Assembly (NCBI GenBank): GCA_905182985.1
Contig: CAJJDN010000116.1
Location: 303,439-367,438, forward strand
Reading direction: 5' to 3'
From: Paramecium sonneborni
Lineage: Eukaryota; Ciliophora; Oligohymenophorea; Peniculida; Parameciidae
DNA: 64,000 bases
Part shown: positions 51,031 to 63,519 of the stretch, piece by piece
Layout of the letters: every line of letters begins with the position of its first letter
Position numbering within the stretch: the stretch's first letter is position 1
Position numbers and translations under genes: made by a program
The notes under the pieces: generated by a model
Seen by the model: the letters and a program-made list of their open reading frames with translations, nothing else
Told to the model about the DNA's origin: nothing
Databases searched by the model: none

Positions 51031-54000
51031 ATGTTTTTACCACTATTAATTCTGTTATTAAGATTTTCAAGATCCATATGTGATAAAGTTGATTTACTGT
51101 TAACCAAAAATGAAAATTATCCTTTATAAGCATAATCAATAGTGATTCCTATCGATTATATTCCATCTTTTAATGAAGAAAAATTTTTCTAGTCAAGCAC
51201 TTTTCAATAATCAATTCAATCTTTTTCTTAATCCTTAGTAGAGCTTAAAAAAGTTTATAATATTTAGGAGAATTTTCAAAATATTTTTCAACTTATAAGT
51301 GCCGACGAAGAGGAAGTAAAAATTTGCTATGCATATTCTAAAGAAATTATATGTGATTAGACATTTAAGAATTATCTTTTAGATAATCAAATTATAGAGC
51401 TTAAAAGAAATTCTTTAAACTTTTAAACAAATAGTTCATATTGTTTAACAGTATTTGAGATTAGTTTAAATATTTATTTGCTGGAATGTGATGATCTTCA
51501 AGGAAAATGGTTAAAATTGATTAATTAAAATAGTTTAATAATCAATTAATTACTTATTCCAGCTAAATTTAATAAATCTATGCATATTTTACAATTAAAT
51601 TAAACTTATATAATTTATGAAATTTTTAAAAACAAATGCTATTTTACATTTGTCGAAATCAGCAATAATTTTAATTTAGAAGTGGTAAAAAGTTATTTTT
51701 TAAACGAAAATCTAACCTCTGATGATATTGTATGGATTACTTCTCAAAAAAATGATAAGTTGATTATTGTGTTTAATTAATTCTCATTAGAGATGGATTT
51801 AACTTATTTTCATTTTAATAGAGCTTATAATATAAATGATAGCAACAGAAAACTTTTTAGATCGATATCAAAGTAGAAAACATTATAATTTATAATTGAT
51901 TAAACATAATAATAGCAAATTAAATTAGACAAGAGAAGAGTGATTATAAATCCAGAAAACGATTAATTAAGGAATGCCTTTATTATTAATTAGAATTATA
52001 TATTATATTTTGAAAGTAAGGTTTTCATTTCCAATACTCATTTAATCAATTACACAATAACTTAAGAATTTCAAGAAGTGCTTGATTTAGGAAACTTACC
52101 TATAATTTTTGGAGTAACAAAGGCAGGATAAATCAAAATCTATTAAATTTTTGATTTACCTTATTCTATCAATCTTAATTCATCTAAAGTGCTTTTTGTA
52201 ATAAATGTTCTTTATTTAAACTTTTAAACGTCGAATATCTATACTCTTCATGAATATAAATTAGAAACATCTGAATTGGTAGCCTATGATTAAAAGAACT
52301 TAATCTTTATTCTGAAAGATGCAAATTTATGTTGGAATAGTGACAAATAACTGACTTATTTGCATGATATTACTGAAATTAAAATATCAAACTATCTTTA
52401 TGGAACACTTTGGTAAATTATTGGATTTAAAGATTTTGATAAAATTATATTAACTTTAGATTAATTTTAAATTTTATAATACAAGCCAGAATAATTATCA
52501 CCTTTATTATTAATTTATATTGAAAATATATTATTTGAATTTTACAAGAATAAAACACTCGTTATTTAAAATACTTTAGAGTAAAAGTATCAATTTTAAA
52601 ATTATAATTTTAACATAGATGATTGTTAGGTTTTTACAAGCATTTCTAATTCAAATGTTATTATTGTAGATAAAAAGAATAAAAAGCTTGTTTTCTATTA
52701 ATGGTAGGATTAAGAAATAAAATCGAGACAATTAAAATTAAAATCTAAAATAAATTCTTTATTTTAACAAGATGACATCTTAATTATCTCTTTAGAGAAT
52801 TGTACTCACATTCATATTTTAATAAAAACTTTAGAATTTTTAGAAACTATTGAAAACTTATAACAAAACTGTACAAATTAATATTTGTATTCTCAAAAGA
52901 AAATATTTTTCTCATCAAACTTAATTATAATCACCTGGATTACCTAAGAAGTTTACACTTTCTAAAATATCATTGAATTTCAAAAACTAAGTAATTCATA
53001 TTATATAATGTTTGAATTAATTTAAAACTATCTACAATCTTACATTTATTGTTTGGAAGGAACCAAATTAATCTATCTAAGAAAACTAATTACTTAAGAA
53101 TATTAAATACACTATCCTATTTAATATAAAACCTACAAAATGTAGTTCTTGGCTCTTTTAGTTTTTAAAATAAATTAGGAGAATAATTTAGATTATTTTG
53201 TATTAATCTATGATTATGATAAACCAATAAGTTCTTAACTATTAAAAGCTATTCCTATTGATGATTCTCATTCTTAATTCAGTTTTATTCAAGTAAATAG
53301 ATTTATAACGATATACAAAAAAGATGTGCATTTAGATAATTTTTTAGGAGTTTATGTTTCAATTAAATAAACCAATCTTAATTTTGATACTTACATTAAA
53401 GCATCCCCAATATAATTAGAAATTAAATCTCAAATTTCCAACCAATAATTATCTTTAAATATAACCTATGTATTTGTAAATAATAATTAAACCTTAAGAA
53501 AGAGATTAGAAAATTCAAAAAATTATTTTATTTTTTCTGAAAATCGAAAATCTAAAATAATTAATATATCAAATATTTTTGGAAATATTGATTATATATT
53601 TTATAATAATGTAACTAATAGAATTCCTTTAAAATCTACAGAAATAGTGGATATTTTATAATGTAAATAATACATTGTGGATATATGTTTAAAAGATAAA
53701 AAATCTCTCATAATCAACTCCTTTTCTGATCCATATAATTTAAATATTGAAAATCTGACAATTCTTTATTTAATTAAATATGAAAAATTTATTAATGGGT
53801 CATATTTATACTATTTAGACGATAATTATTTTTTATAAAAACTAATACTAAATGAGAAAATGGTAATTATCTCCAAATAACCCTTACACTACAAGTAATT
53901 ATAAGGATTTATTATTTGTTAGAATATCTTAATTATTTAATGATGTCTAAATAATTGGTTAGATTATGATAGCAGGTAATATGAATATGAAAGAGCCATT

Positions 54001-54886
54001 GTCGGTATTTTAAATTAAAAATGAACAAATAGTAAGATTACTCTTAAACAATCAGAATTCATTTAATCATTTTAAAATACTCTTTAAGAATAAAAAATAT
54101 TACATGATGTCTCAGTAAAATTTGATTTAGTCCTCTATTATCTTTGCAATAGCTGATGAGAATGTAATTACAACTTTTCAACACATCTTTTCTTTACAAG
54201 AAATTTTAGATCAAGAATGGATCTTATTAGACTAAAAAGATATTAAAGATATATAATTAATAGATTTCATATATGGAGATACTGAAATGAAAACTGATTT
54301 TATCCTTTGTTTTTAGGTGTTGTAATGCTATAGAATTTTACTTATTTTCAATAGAGTAGATCAATCATTTTTTTCAAAAATTTAAAATGTCATTAGATAT
54401 GGAAATAAAAAGGAATTATCAAAGTTAGAATTGTTAAACAATTAATATTTAATTCTAAAGCTAACAAATTTGTAATACAATCATTTTTTTGAGATTTATA
54501 ATTTAAACTAGGATAACTTTATAATTGATAGTTATTCAACAAATGAATTTTCATAACTTGATCTTAAATTTTATCAATACAACTAAACACACTTTATAGA
54601 GAACTCAAATAATTTGTAAGAACATAATATGCGAAAATTCGTTGATTATTAAGTATAATGCAATGATATATGCGATAATGATGAAGTAATTATAACTTTT
54701 CAAAATGATGTATCATCGATAAATTTGACATTTGTATAATCAGAATCGAATTCTCAATCCCAAACAAATTCATAATTAGTCATAATATTAATTAATGCCT
54801 TATTAATTATACTGTTCAACACAAAAAAATGGCACATTAAAAAGTAGAAAAACAATAAAAATACAATTATAATTGAAAATAGGTGA
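51031..54886 (+). CDS. Large type I membrane protein, family unknown
   Basis: Two exons joined over a 28-nt intron (53895-53922) give 1275 aa, divisible by three, TAA/TAG as Gln. I chose ATG 51031 because it opens a signal peptide (MFLPLLILLLRFSRSICDKV). The same frame is open back to an ATG at 50776, but that stretch overlaps the preceding fragment in another frame and does not look like a better start. The long external part has repeating hydrophobic beta-strand-like units with many Tyr, Phe, Asn and Gln (NDKLIIVFNQFSLEMDL, NSNVIIVDKKNKKLVFYQW, HSQFSFIQVNRFITIYKKD), which may be a propeller or other repeat fold. Near the end is one membrane helix (LVIILINALLIILFN) with a short basic tail KKWHIKKQKN. 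Probably a cell-surface or vesicle protein; ligand unknown. Confidence 0.8.
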
Positions 54887-57289
54887 TCTATTTTAAATAA
54901 ATTTTATGTATTTTTTATGTTTAATAATAATTTATATGTAAATAAGGAAAATAATCATGATTGTTTTCTACATGTCATGTTAGTGACACTATTAAAAAAT
55001 TGTTTATGAATATCATGTATTTATTGTTTTAATTAATCGAGAGAAGCATTTAATTAAAAATGCCCGCACCCAAGACGAACATGTTAGTTAAGATATTTTT
55101 TCGAGCTTTTTGAGTTCCTAAAAATTAATATTCCTATATTATTTGTTGTTATCGAATTTCATATCAAACACTCTTTTTATGGTTATACATATATTTAGTT
55201 ACAACCTTATTCTGACATAAAATTTTTGATCATCTAGTTCTTATTAATTTTCAACAAATTTTTCTAATTCATAATAACAATGTCATAAACATCTTCGATA
55301 CGGAACTTTAAATAATAAGATTAAAAAATTACATTTTTCAATCCACTTTCAATTTTTAATTACAAAAATAATATTATAATTTATCTTCTGTGATCATATC
55401 TAATTTTTGACAATCTATTTCTAATATTTGATTTTCTAATTTATTAAGAAATTTTGGCTTGCAATTCAAATATGTATTTTTAAGTTATTTGAAATTCTTA
55501 AGAAAGGAATTCCATTCATTTTCTCACTTTACAATTATAATTATATTTAAAACGCAAAACTTTTTCCAGATAACATAAGGAAATTAGATCATAAATTATA
55601 AAAAATGCATTTCATTATTAAAATAAAGTAGTTGTAATAATATTTCTCCAAATTAAGGAAATTAATGTTTTTCCTAAAAATGAATGTATGTAATACTTCA
55701 TCAAGTTGGTTATGTAATTACATAAAATCTGGATCTGGATCCTCTCCTATAAATTATTCATTTTTCTTCTAATGTTTAGTTGGGAAGATTAGAATTTTAG
55801 TTTTTTCATTCAATTTTTTTGGCAATTATAAAAGTAAAATCACTACAACTATTTGATCGAGATGTTAATGTGTACAAGACTTAATTGAGTACGATAGGGT
55901 TCATGAATATGATCATTTTTAGGGACACATTTGAAGAGAAAATGAAGTATTTGTTTTTATTTAAATTTTATACTCACAAGTAAAGAAACTATCAATAATT
56001 TAAACAATACAGTTCAATAAAAATGGATAAATTAATTAGCAATCCATTTATAAAAGACAAGTCATATTTTAGTAATGAATGTGTTAATAAGCACCTAATC
56101 TCTTCACTAAATAGGTATTGCAACTGAGCCTTTTACAACTTTTTTTCTATAAAAGTATTGAATCTGTGAAAGCTATAACATTTTTAAAAATTTTAAAACA
56201 ATATATGGAGTTGATCTTTGTTATTGTATTAATTGTAAAGTGAAGGAGATAGAAATATGAACCTGAAATTTCATATATTAGATTTGACAGAACTTATATA
56301 TTAGCAGAATTATATCTAATATTTAAAAAGTATTAAAATTTGAACACATATGATTTCGCTCGAAATTTCTTAGAGATGTTATTATCAAATGTGTTTAAAA
56401 GAATGTATTTAAATTATAAATAATTTATTTAAACGTAAGAAATTGAAATTAAGCTAGAAACAAAAGATTTGGAATGGAACAAAAGAAAGACTTAAAAATA
56501 ATAAAAAACTTTATTAATGAACGTGAACTAACGTAGAACTATGTCAAAAAGATTGATTGATTAGCAAAATTAATATGTTTGGTTAAATTTAATAAAAAAA
56601 TTTGTTTAAAAGAAATATACTTACTTGTACTTAAGGAACAATTATTTATAGATTAGTAATAAAAAAAGGGATATTGCATATTGATACACAATCAAAGCAT
56701 TTATTCAATTTAATTACGAATTGATATTTTATAATCTTCTAATGCAAAATTTTCAATCTACTTTTTACTTATGGAAATTTGAAAATAAAAGTTTATGATT
56801 ATCAAAATTTACATTAATCTATTTTTGATTCAATTAAAGATCAATTTTTAAGCTATTTTTTTTTTTTAGGTTTTATTAGATATTCATTACTCTGGTAACG
56901 CTTAGTGATTTATTATATTACAATTAGCAGGTAAAAGTAATTTATATTTCTTCGTTATCATGCCTAAATTTCAAAATTTGAGATTATTTTGGAGATCAAA
57001 TTGATTAATTAGAATAAAATTTTTTTCATTTATATAATATATCAATATGGATAACTATCTTTTGTTCACTCAAATACTAAGTATTGTATCAAACATCAAA
57101 CACTATTGATAATTTTAAATTTCAGATTATAATTTGTACCCATTTAAATGGTTATTTAAAAGATCTATATTTTATTTATTGTAATTTACTGACTTAGAGA
57201 ATTATTTTTATCAAGAATATATTTTCTAGTTATTTTCCATCCTTATTTGAACTTTTACATCCATTTACTTAAAAAATAATTAATAATAA
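54887..57289. other. Long AT-rich region without recognised genes
   Basis: 2.4 kb with frequent TGA on both strands and no recognisable family. It holds a few less AT-rich patches (55060-55110, 55735-55760) that I could not turn into genes. Confidence 0.4.
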
Positions 57290-59200
57290 ATGAATAATCA
57301 TTTTTCATTATATTTCTAATTTATAATTCAGAACTTTTCCAATCCTATGCTACTAAATAATCTCCATTATCAGTGCAGATCCATTTAACGAATCATTTCC
57401 AAATTCAATTTATTATAAATTTATAAATTCTGCATTCTAATTCTTTTTAATCACATTTACAACTACACCAAATCTATTAATTAAGATAGAATCTACTTAA
57501 TAAGTTATTAAAGAAATAACTAATCATCATAATAATCACCTGATTGTACTAAAAATCATTAGTTTTTTTCTCAGGTTATTCCATTCGTATGAATACGTAT
57601 ATTAACCCTTTGAGGCTAAAATGTAAACTAATTGTCATCAATAAAACTAAGTTGCTTACCGTAATCTTCTAATTGAATTTTTTTATATTTAAATCCATCT
57701 CTTATCATCTCTTTATTATTCCATCAGGTGATCACCATTAGCACATATTAATTAATTTTGAGATTCATTTAAACTTAAATTATATGCAAAATCAAGATCC
57801 GATATTGTTTAAATTAGCTTCCATTAATCATGTTGTTTCTACCAAAATTTAATAGTTTCCTCATCACTGGCAGATATAATAAGATTTTCTTTAGCATTCG
57901 TGATTATATGATTTACAAAACCTGTATGTTTCAATTTATATTAAGCTTACCATTTACTATTCTTAATTTACCATATTATTTTTGTATTATCGTAACCGCC
58001 GGATATAAATTAATTTGAATTCTTCATAAAATATAGTGTGCTAACATCAACGTCATGACCTTTCAATGTTTAAAAGAATTAAATTTATCCATCTTTGAAT
58101 TCATGTACATCAATATCGTTATCATTGCCAGTAATCTTAATTGATAACTCTTTATTAAATGCAATAGCAAAGCAATCACCATTAAGCTTTATAGAATTAA
58201 TCAACTCAGAACTAAATCTTTTATCAAACACATATTATGTTTCTTTGTTTCTCTATGGTTGACTTAATAATAAAAAACACACAAAATAATTGCAAAAATA
58301 ATTAGGAATATCCACTTTTTATATTTCTTTGGCTTTGTTAATTGAGATTGACCAGGATAACTTTATTCTTTCAAATTTTAATTTCTGGTTTAATCTAATT
58401 CAATAAAATTCATTAACATCGTCTATGATTTTACAATGAATAATTGATATTCAACATAAATGGTCTAATTAAATTGTTTCAAACTTTTTTAATTGCTTAA
58501 TTCTTTTGAAATTTCTTGCATCTGTTATTTAGATAAATTATAAGATTATGATCATTTTAAATCTTTTATAACTATAGTTTGTTTATCCAAACTTCTTTCT
58601 ATTATAAATTTTTCTCTTATACTTCAAGTATTTATTATCGTGCCTAATTCCCATACTCTGTCATTATATTACTAATCTATGTGCCATGTTTTTCAATAAA
58701 TTAAATTGTTTAATCGATATAATTTTATTTTTAAGCTTAAAGCTAAATCATTTAATCCTGAAAAAAATCAATTTCTTTTCTAAAATAAGAAACTTTAAAA
58801 GAATGATTTTTTATCTTATGGTACATTTTTTAATAATGATCAAATCAATAATGCAGATGCTAGATGATATTGATGCTTAGGTTATAACATTATCATAAAG
58901 TAAAATAGCATATTCATATAAAAAATATTATGCAATTATCCATCAGACACTAAATAATTAAAACATTATAAAAAAGTTAAAAAATAATAAAGTTCTTGAA
59001 TGTTTCAATAAAGCTGATATCAATATTTCAAAACATATTTTGAATAAAGATTTATAAAGTACCATATTCTTTTTATTGATAAAATGATCATTTAACTGCA
59101 AAAAATTATAGTCTTTCAGCTTTTTAATTATTTCCTCCTTTAGTTTAAAATTTACGAAGATCAAATTATATGAATTCAACAATATAAAAAAACATTTAAG
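57290..59200 (-). pseudogene. Coiled-coil and WD40 protein, frame-broken copy
   Basis: WD40 blades are well preserved on the minus strand at about 57740-58250: LKGHDVDVSTLYFMKN, FISGGYDNTKIIWQIKN, LKHTGFVNHIITNAKENL, IISASDEETIKFWQKQHD. C-terminal text continues in two other frames (LSFIDDNQFTFQPQRV near 57620; KWICTDNGDYLVAQDWKS near 57340). Upstream is a coiled coil (IDFFQDQMIQLQAQKQNYID, ARQQILEVQEKN, then NLSKQQMQEISKELSNQ) and a membrane-like helix (KKWIFLIIFAIILCVFYYQ) before the blades. At least four frame changes and in-frame TGA codons (one in KDLK-TGA-SQSYN) separate these parts. Most likely a young pseudogene or a gene with base-call errors. Same family as 32800-34060 and 34480-35514. 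Confidence 0.6.
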
Positions 59201-59659
59201 TCCTTATTACCAAAGTTTCCTATCATTAATACCTATTAAGCATATTGGAAAAATATTAGGATAGAAGTCTAAAGTCGATTGTTGTATGTTATTAGATCAT
59301 AACAAGAATAGCCAGAAATATTGGTACAGCCTTATTTATGACTAATTAAGGTTTTATAAAATAAAGTGAACTAAAGTTTGAAATTTAAGGCAGCTTTTAT
59401 AAAATTATACTAAAAAGAAACTTCATAATCATTTAGGGTTTTAATAAGCTAGAGTGCATAAATGATAGAAATAAAAATGTAAAAAAATTAAAGGAATAAG
59501 TAAGGAAAATTATTTTAATCTTTAAATTCTCCTTCTGTGAACAAATATTTTGATCAGAGATAATTTTAGAAATTTTTTCATCATATTTTCTGCTGAAATT
59601 TTGTATTATTTTAATATAAATTCTTTTATCAGAAATTATATGGTTTTTAATACATTAAA
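59201..59659. other. Intergenic, probable promoter region
   Basis: AT-rich spacer between the minus-strand WD40 copy and the plus-strand MORN-like gene; the arrangement is divergent. No motif recognised. Confidence 0.4.
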
Positions 59660-62293
59660 ATGAGAAATCAAAACAAGTTTATAAATGAAGAAGCAGGATT
59701 AAGATGCTACTATAATCACAGTTTACCAATCATTGATGTGATATTAGATGAATCTTGGCCAGAAAATAAAAGACTTGGTTGCATGGAATGTCCAAGAGTT
59801 TAGAATAAGAAAGTTGAGTCCTTTGAAAGTTTTAAGAATAGGATTTAAGTTTCTTAATAAAAAAATCTAGATTAATATTAAACATTGGCTCATCCTGTTC
59901 TTCAACTATTATAAGATTTTAATAATAATGTAAATGATTTAAAATCCGATTTAAACAAAAAATTCAATCTATTAGATTAACTCAGTGAATTGGCTTGTAA
60001 TTTTGAAGATGAAATAAAGTAGCAAACTTAATAATTTGATGATATCGATTTCACAAAGGAATTAGATTTATTAATATAAAACGATGAATAATAATATTAA
60101 GAAGAGAAATTTTTAATAGAAGAAAAATAGTTTTTTCTTAAATTTAATTGTTGGAATAGAGAAACTTATAAAAAGATTTATGAATTCTAATAATATCATC
60201 ATCACTAGAAAAACTAGAAATTATTAGAAAAAATTACTTAAATGAATGAGTCCTTGTAGAAAGTTGATAAAAATATTCATATAATATCTGACATTATAAG
60301 GAATAGATAAGAAGCTAATATGTTAGAATAACAATTTGAAGTAGTAGCATATAACACATAAAATTTAAAAGCAAATTTATTAATTGAAGTTACCTAAGCT
60401 AATTTAAATTATTATGACGATGGTACTTTAATCAAAAGGTATATTTTTATATATTAAATAAAGCGAAAACAACTGTTTTATGGAGAGGGTTTGTTAAAAC
60501 ATGGTCTAGTTATAAAAATTGAGTTGGATTGGTGAATATGATTAATAAAAAAATAAAATTGGAAAATGGACAGCATTCTGGGAAGGATAGTAAACTAAAA
60601 TTGGAGGGTATTATATTAGAGGAGGATAAAAAGCAGGAAAATGGATTGAAATGACTCCATAATATAGAGAGTAATTTAAATTATTTATTATATTAGTGAG
60701 ATGCTTGTGACTTTTGAAGGAAATTACAATTATTTAGGTTTAAAATATGGACTCTGGACTTATTTTTTAAATGAAAAAATAATGTAATAGTTATTTTATA
60801 TTTCAAGAGGGCTTGGGGTTTATTAGATTAATGGATTAAAGGAAGGAGAATGGATTGAAATAGATGAAAATTATAATAAAGAGTAAATGAATTTGGTGAT
60901 AATAAAAGTTGTCAAATTATTTTGAAAGGATATTATGGCTTAGAGGAAAGGAAGTAAGGAAAATGGGTAATTTATTTGAAGGATGAAATATTGTAATTTC
61001 TATATTTATTTTGTAGATTCAGCTCTTTTTATAATTCTGAAGGATAAAAAGTAGATTTTTGGGGAGAAATTTGTGGAAATTTTGATTAACGGTATAGTTT
61101 TTAATACTAATTCATCAGCAGTCATACCTATATTGAAGGCTTTTACAATGACTAAGGTAAGAAGTTTGGTTAATGGATCATCTACCAGAATCAATTTAGG
61201 ATGTAATTATTATATAATTATTATGATAGTGGAGGAGGAGATTATAATAAATTTGGAAAAAAAGTAGGTAAATGGAAAGAAGTGGATTAAAATTATTAAA
61301 AAGAATCTTCTTTTTCTTTTGATGATGAAGATAATTAGTATTTTAGTAACGAAATTTACTATGTTGGGAATTATAATGAAGAAGGAAATAAAATTGGAAG
61401 TTGGAAAATTTATGAAAAAACCCAAGAAATGTAAATATTCATTATTTATGTAGCGGTGGAGGAAAATATCAACAAAATGGATATAAATATGGGAAATGGA
61501 CAGAACTACACAACTTTTATACTAATGAGTATTAATATTTAATTGAATTTTAGAATTCAGCCAATCATGGTTGGAGAATATAAATATGGGTAAAGGTTTG
61601 GTGAATGGAATATTTGGTATAAAAAAAATGATGAGAAGATAAAAATGTATTGATAATTTTCTATATTATATTATAGAGGTGGTGGTTGTTATGGGTATAA
61701 TGGGAAGAAGATTGAAAGGTGGACTGAATTATATACATTTACATATGATACAAAAATGTAATTATTATCAATAAATTTAGCAATCAAACTATTTTAACGT
61801 ATGAAGGGGAATATGATTAAAAGGGATTTAGAATAAACGAATGGAAAATTACTTCTAAGTTGATGTAATTTCATGAGAATATTGGTGGTGGAAAGTACAA
61901 CTTAAATGGAATGAAGATTGGCTATTGGTAGGAGATAATTATATATTTTGGTAACAAGTAATTTTTTATTCTAATCAAAGAGACTATATTCATTGGAATG
62001 GAAAGTATAATATACAAGGGCAGAAGATTGGAAAATGGAAAATATTTCTGAGTTACTCAAATTAAATGTAACTATTATTACTTAAATATAGTGGAGGCGG
62101 AAGATTTGATTAAAATGGAATCAAATATGGTAAATGGATTGAATTTGGCAATAAATAAAATTGGTTTTATATTTAGACTATACATTTTAGTAAATTCAGT
62201 AGCTAAGAGTTTTAGTTTTTTGAGGGATATTACAACAGATAAGGATAAAAAATAGGAACTTGGAAGAAAATAAGTAGACATATTCTTGATTGA
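59660..62293 (+). CDS. Zinc-finger, coiled-coil and MORN-like repeat protein
   Basis: Start MRNQNKFINEE. Residues 16-44 hold a C-x3-H ... C-x2-C pattern (C16, H20, C41, C44), probably half of a B-box-like zinc site. About 60-260 is coiled coil (LNKKFNLLDQLSELACNFED, LLEKITQMNESLQKVDKN). From about 270 onward are MORN-like repeats: IGEYDQQKNKIGKWTAFWEG, IGGYYIRGGQKAGKWIEM, YNEEGNKIGSWKIYEK, GGGKYQQNGYKYGKWTEL, YNIQGQKIGKWKIF, GGGRFDQNGIKYGKWIEF, ending KISRHILD then TGA. Around a dozen introns of 23-30 nt, almost all phase 2 and at repeat boundaries, e.g. 61203-61229, 61431-61453, 61647-61676 and 62068-62091. Paralogue of 47430-48854 with a different N-terminus. A few early repeat junctions are less certain. 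Role unknown; MORN-type repeats often sit at membranes or the cortex. Confidence 0.78.
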
Positions 62294-62739
62294 AGAAAAG
62301 ATACATATTAAAATATTATAATAATAATTGTCCAATTTTAATTCTGATGAAATCCTATTTTTTTAAATTATTAATTTTGATACATTTCAGATTAAAATAA
62401 AATGGAATCTTATGATATATAAGATCAAATTAAAAAAATGTCTTTTTAGTGAATATTTTTGATCTCATTTTCGATAAAATTTTGGAAATTTTTAAGTTTT
62501 AAAAATGAATATACTTTACTTTAAAGGTTTTTTATCTTATTTGATAATTTAGTAAAACCGGATATTTAAAATTTATATTTGGTGTTATGATGACTGTACC
62601 ATATTTGAATTGAAATTAAAGAGGAATTATCATACTATTGTACTAATTCAATTTAAATTGTGTCAGACTTCTTAATAGTAAAAGCTAAATAATTTATTAA
62701 AATATTTTGTTTCTACAGTAGGCATAGATAATATTTATT
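62294..62739. other. Intergenic, AT-rich
   Basis: Spacer after the MORN-like gene; nothing recognised. Confidence 0.4.
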
Positions 62740-63330
62740 ATTGTGTAACATCCACAAAAAAATGCCAACTATTGACTTAATTTATAGATTTAGTTAAGTA
62801 AGTTAATGCAGAATGTTCAGCATTTAATCTGAAATGTATTAGTAATGGAACAAATTTTGGGTAGGTAGTGAAGCAGCAAGTGAGATTAGAGAACCTGTTG
62901 GCGCTTGGAGATTCACTAAAGATATTTCAGCATGTAGATTAAGCTGATGCTATGAGGCATTAAAAACTTAAAAACCTAATAATGGTTGTAAGGGATACAA
63001 GAATTTGTTTATTTTAGAATAATTATGAAGATCAAAATTATTTTAAGTGTAATAAATAAATGCAGCCACAAAATGGACAACATATGGATTTAAATGTATT
63101 TCTTTGGCTGATTGGGCCTCGTTTACAAAATAAGCTGGTTTTGTTATAGATAACTAATTTAAAGCTTTCGTTTGGAATACTACTGTAAAACAAAGGCATG
63201 TTCAGATACTAAAAAAAAGACTAAAATTTTTGAATGTGCTGCTGCTTTTGTGCAGAATTATAACTAAGGAATCATGTTCTGCTGGTAGAAAATATGGTTT
63301 TTGTGGATTTACTCAAGTTTTTGGTACAGT
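62740..63330 (+). pseudogene. Cysteine-rich, surface-antigen-like debris
   Basis: Less AT-rich than its neighbours. Cysteine-rich text appears in alternating frames: NAECSAFNLKCISNGTNF (about 62795), VGSEAASEIREPVGAWRF with DISACRL, WTTYGFKCISLADWASF (about 63075), CKTKACSDTKKKTKIFECAA with FVQNYNQGIMFCW (about 63192), and SCSAGRKYGFCGF. The Cys spacing resembles the periodic Cys repeats of Paramecium surface (immobilisation) antigens. Frameshifts and TGA codons rule out an intact gene. The assignment rests on composition and Cys spacing only. Confidence 0.4.
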
Positions 63331-63519
63331 ATGAGAGAAGTTGAAATTGTAAGGAAATTAATTATATCAAAATATGCTTAATAAGTAATTGAAGAGTCTA
63401 TATCTTAAATGCTTATCAGTAAATTATTTATAAATTATAAAAGGAAAGTTAAATTTAAAATTAATTAACAAGAACTATTTGAACTGCCAATAATCAATTA
63501 ATTGGGAGGAAAAAACAAT

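Noticed and set aside
61006..61425. Minus- and plus-strand short frames within the MORN-like gene
   Set aside because: Shadows of the plus-strand repeats and their introns.
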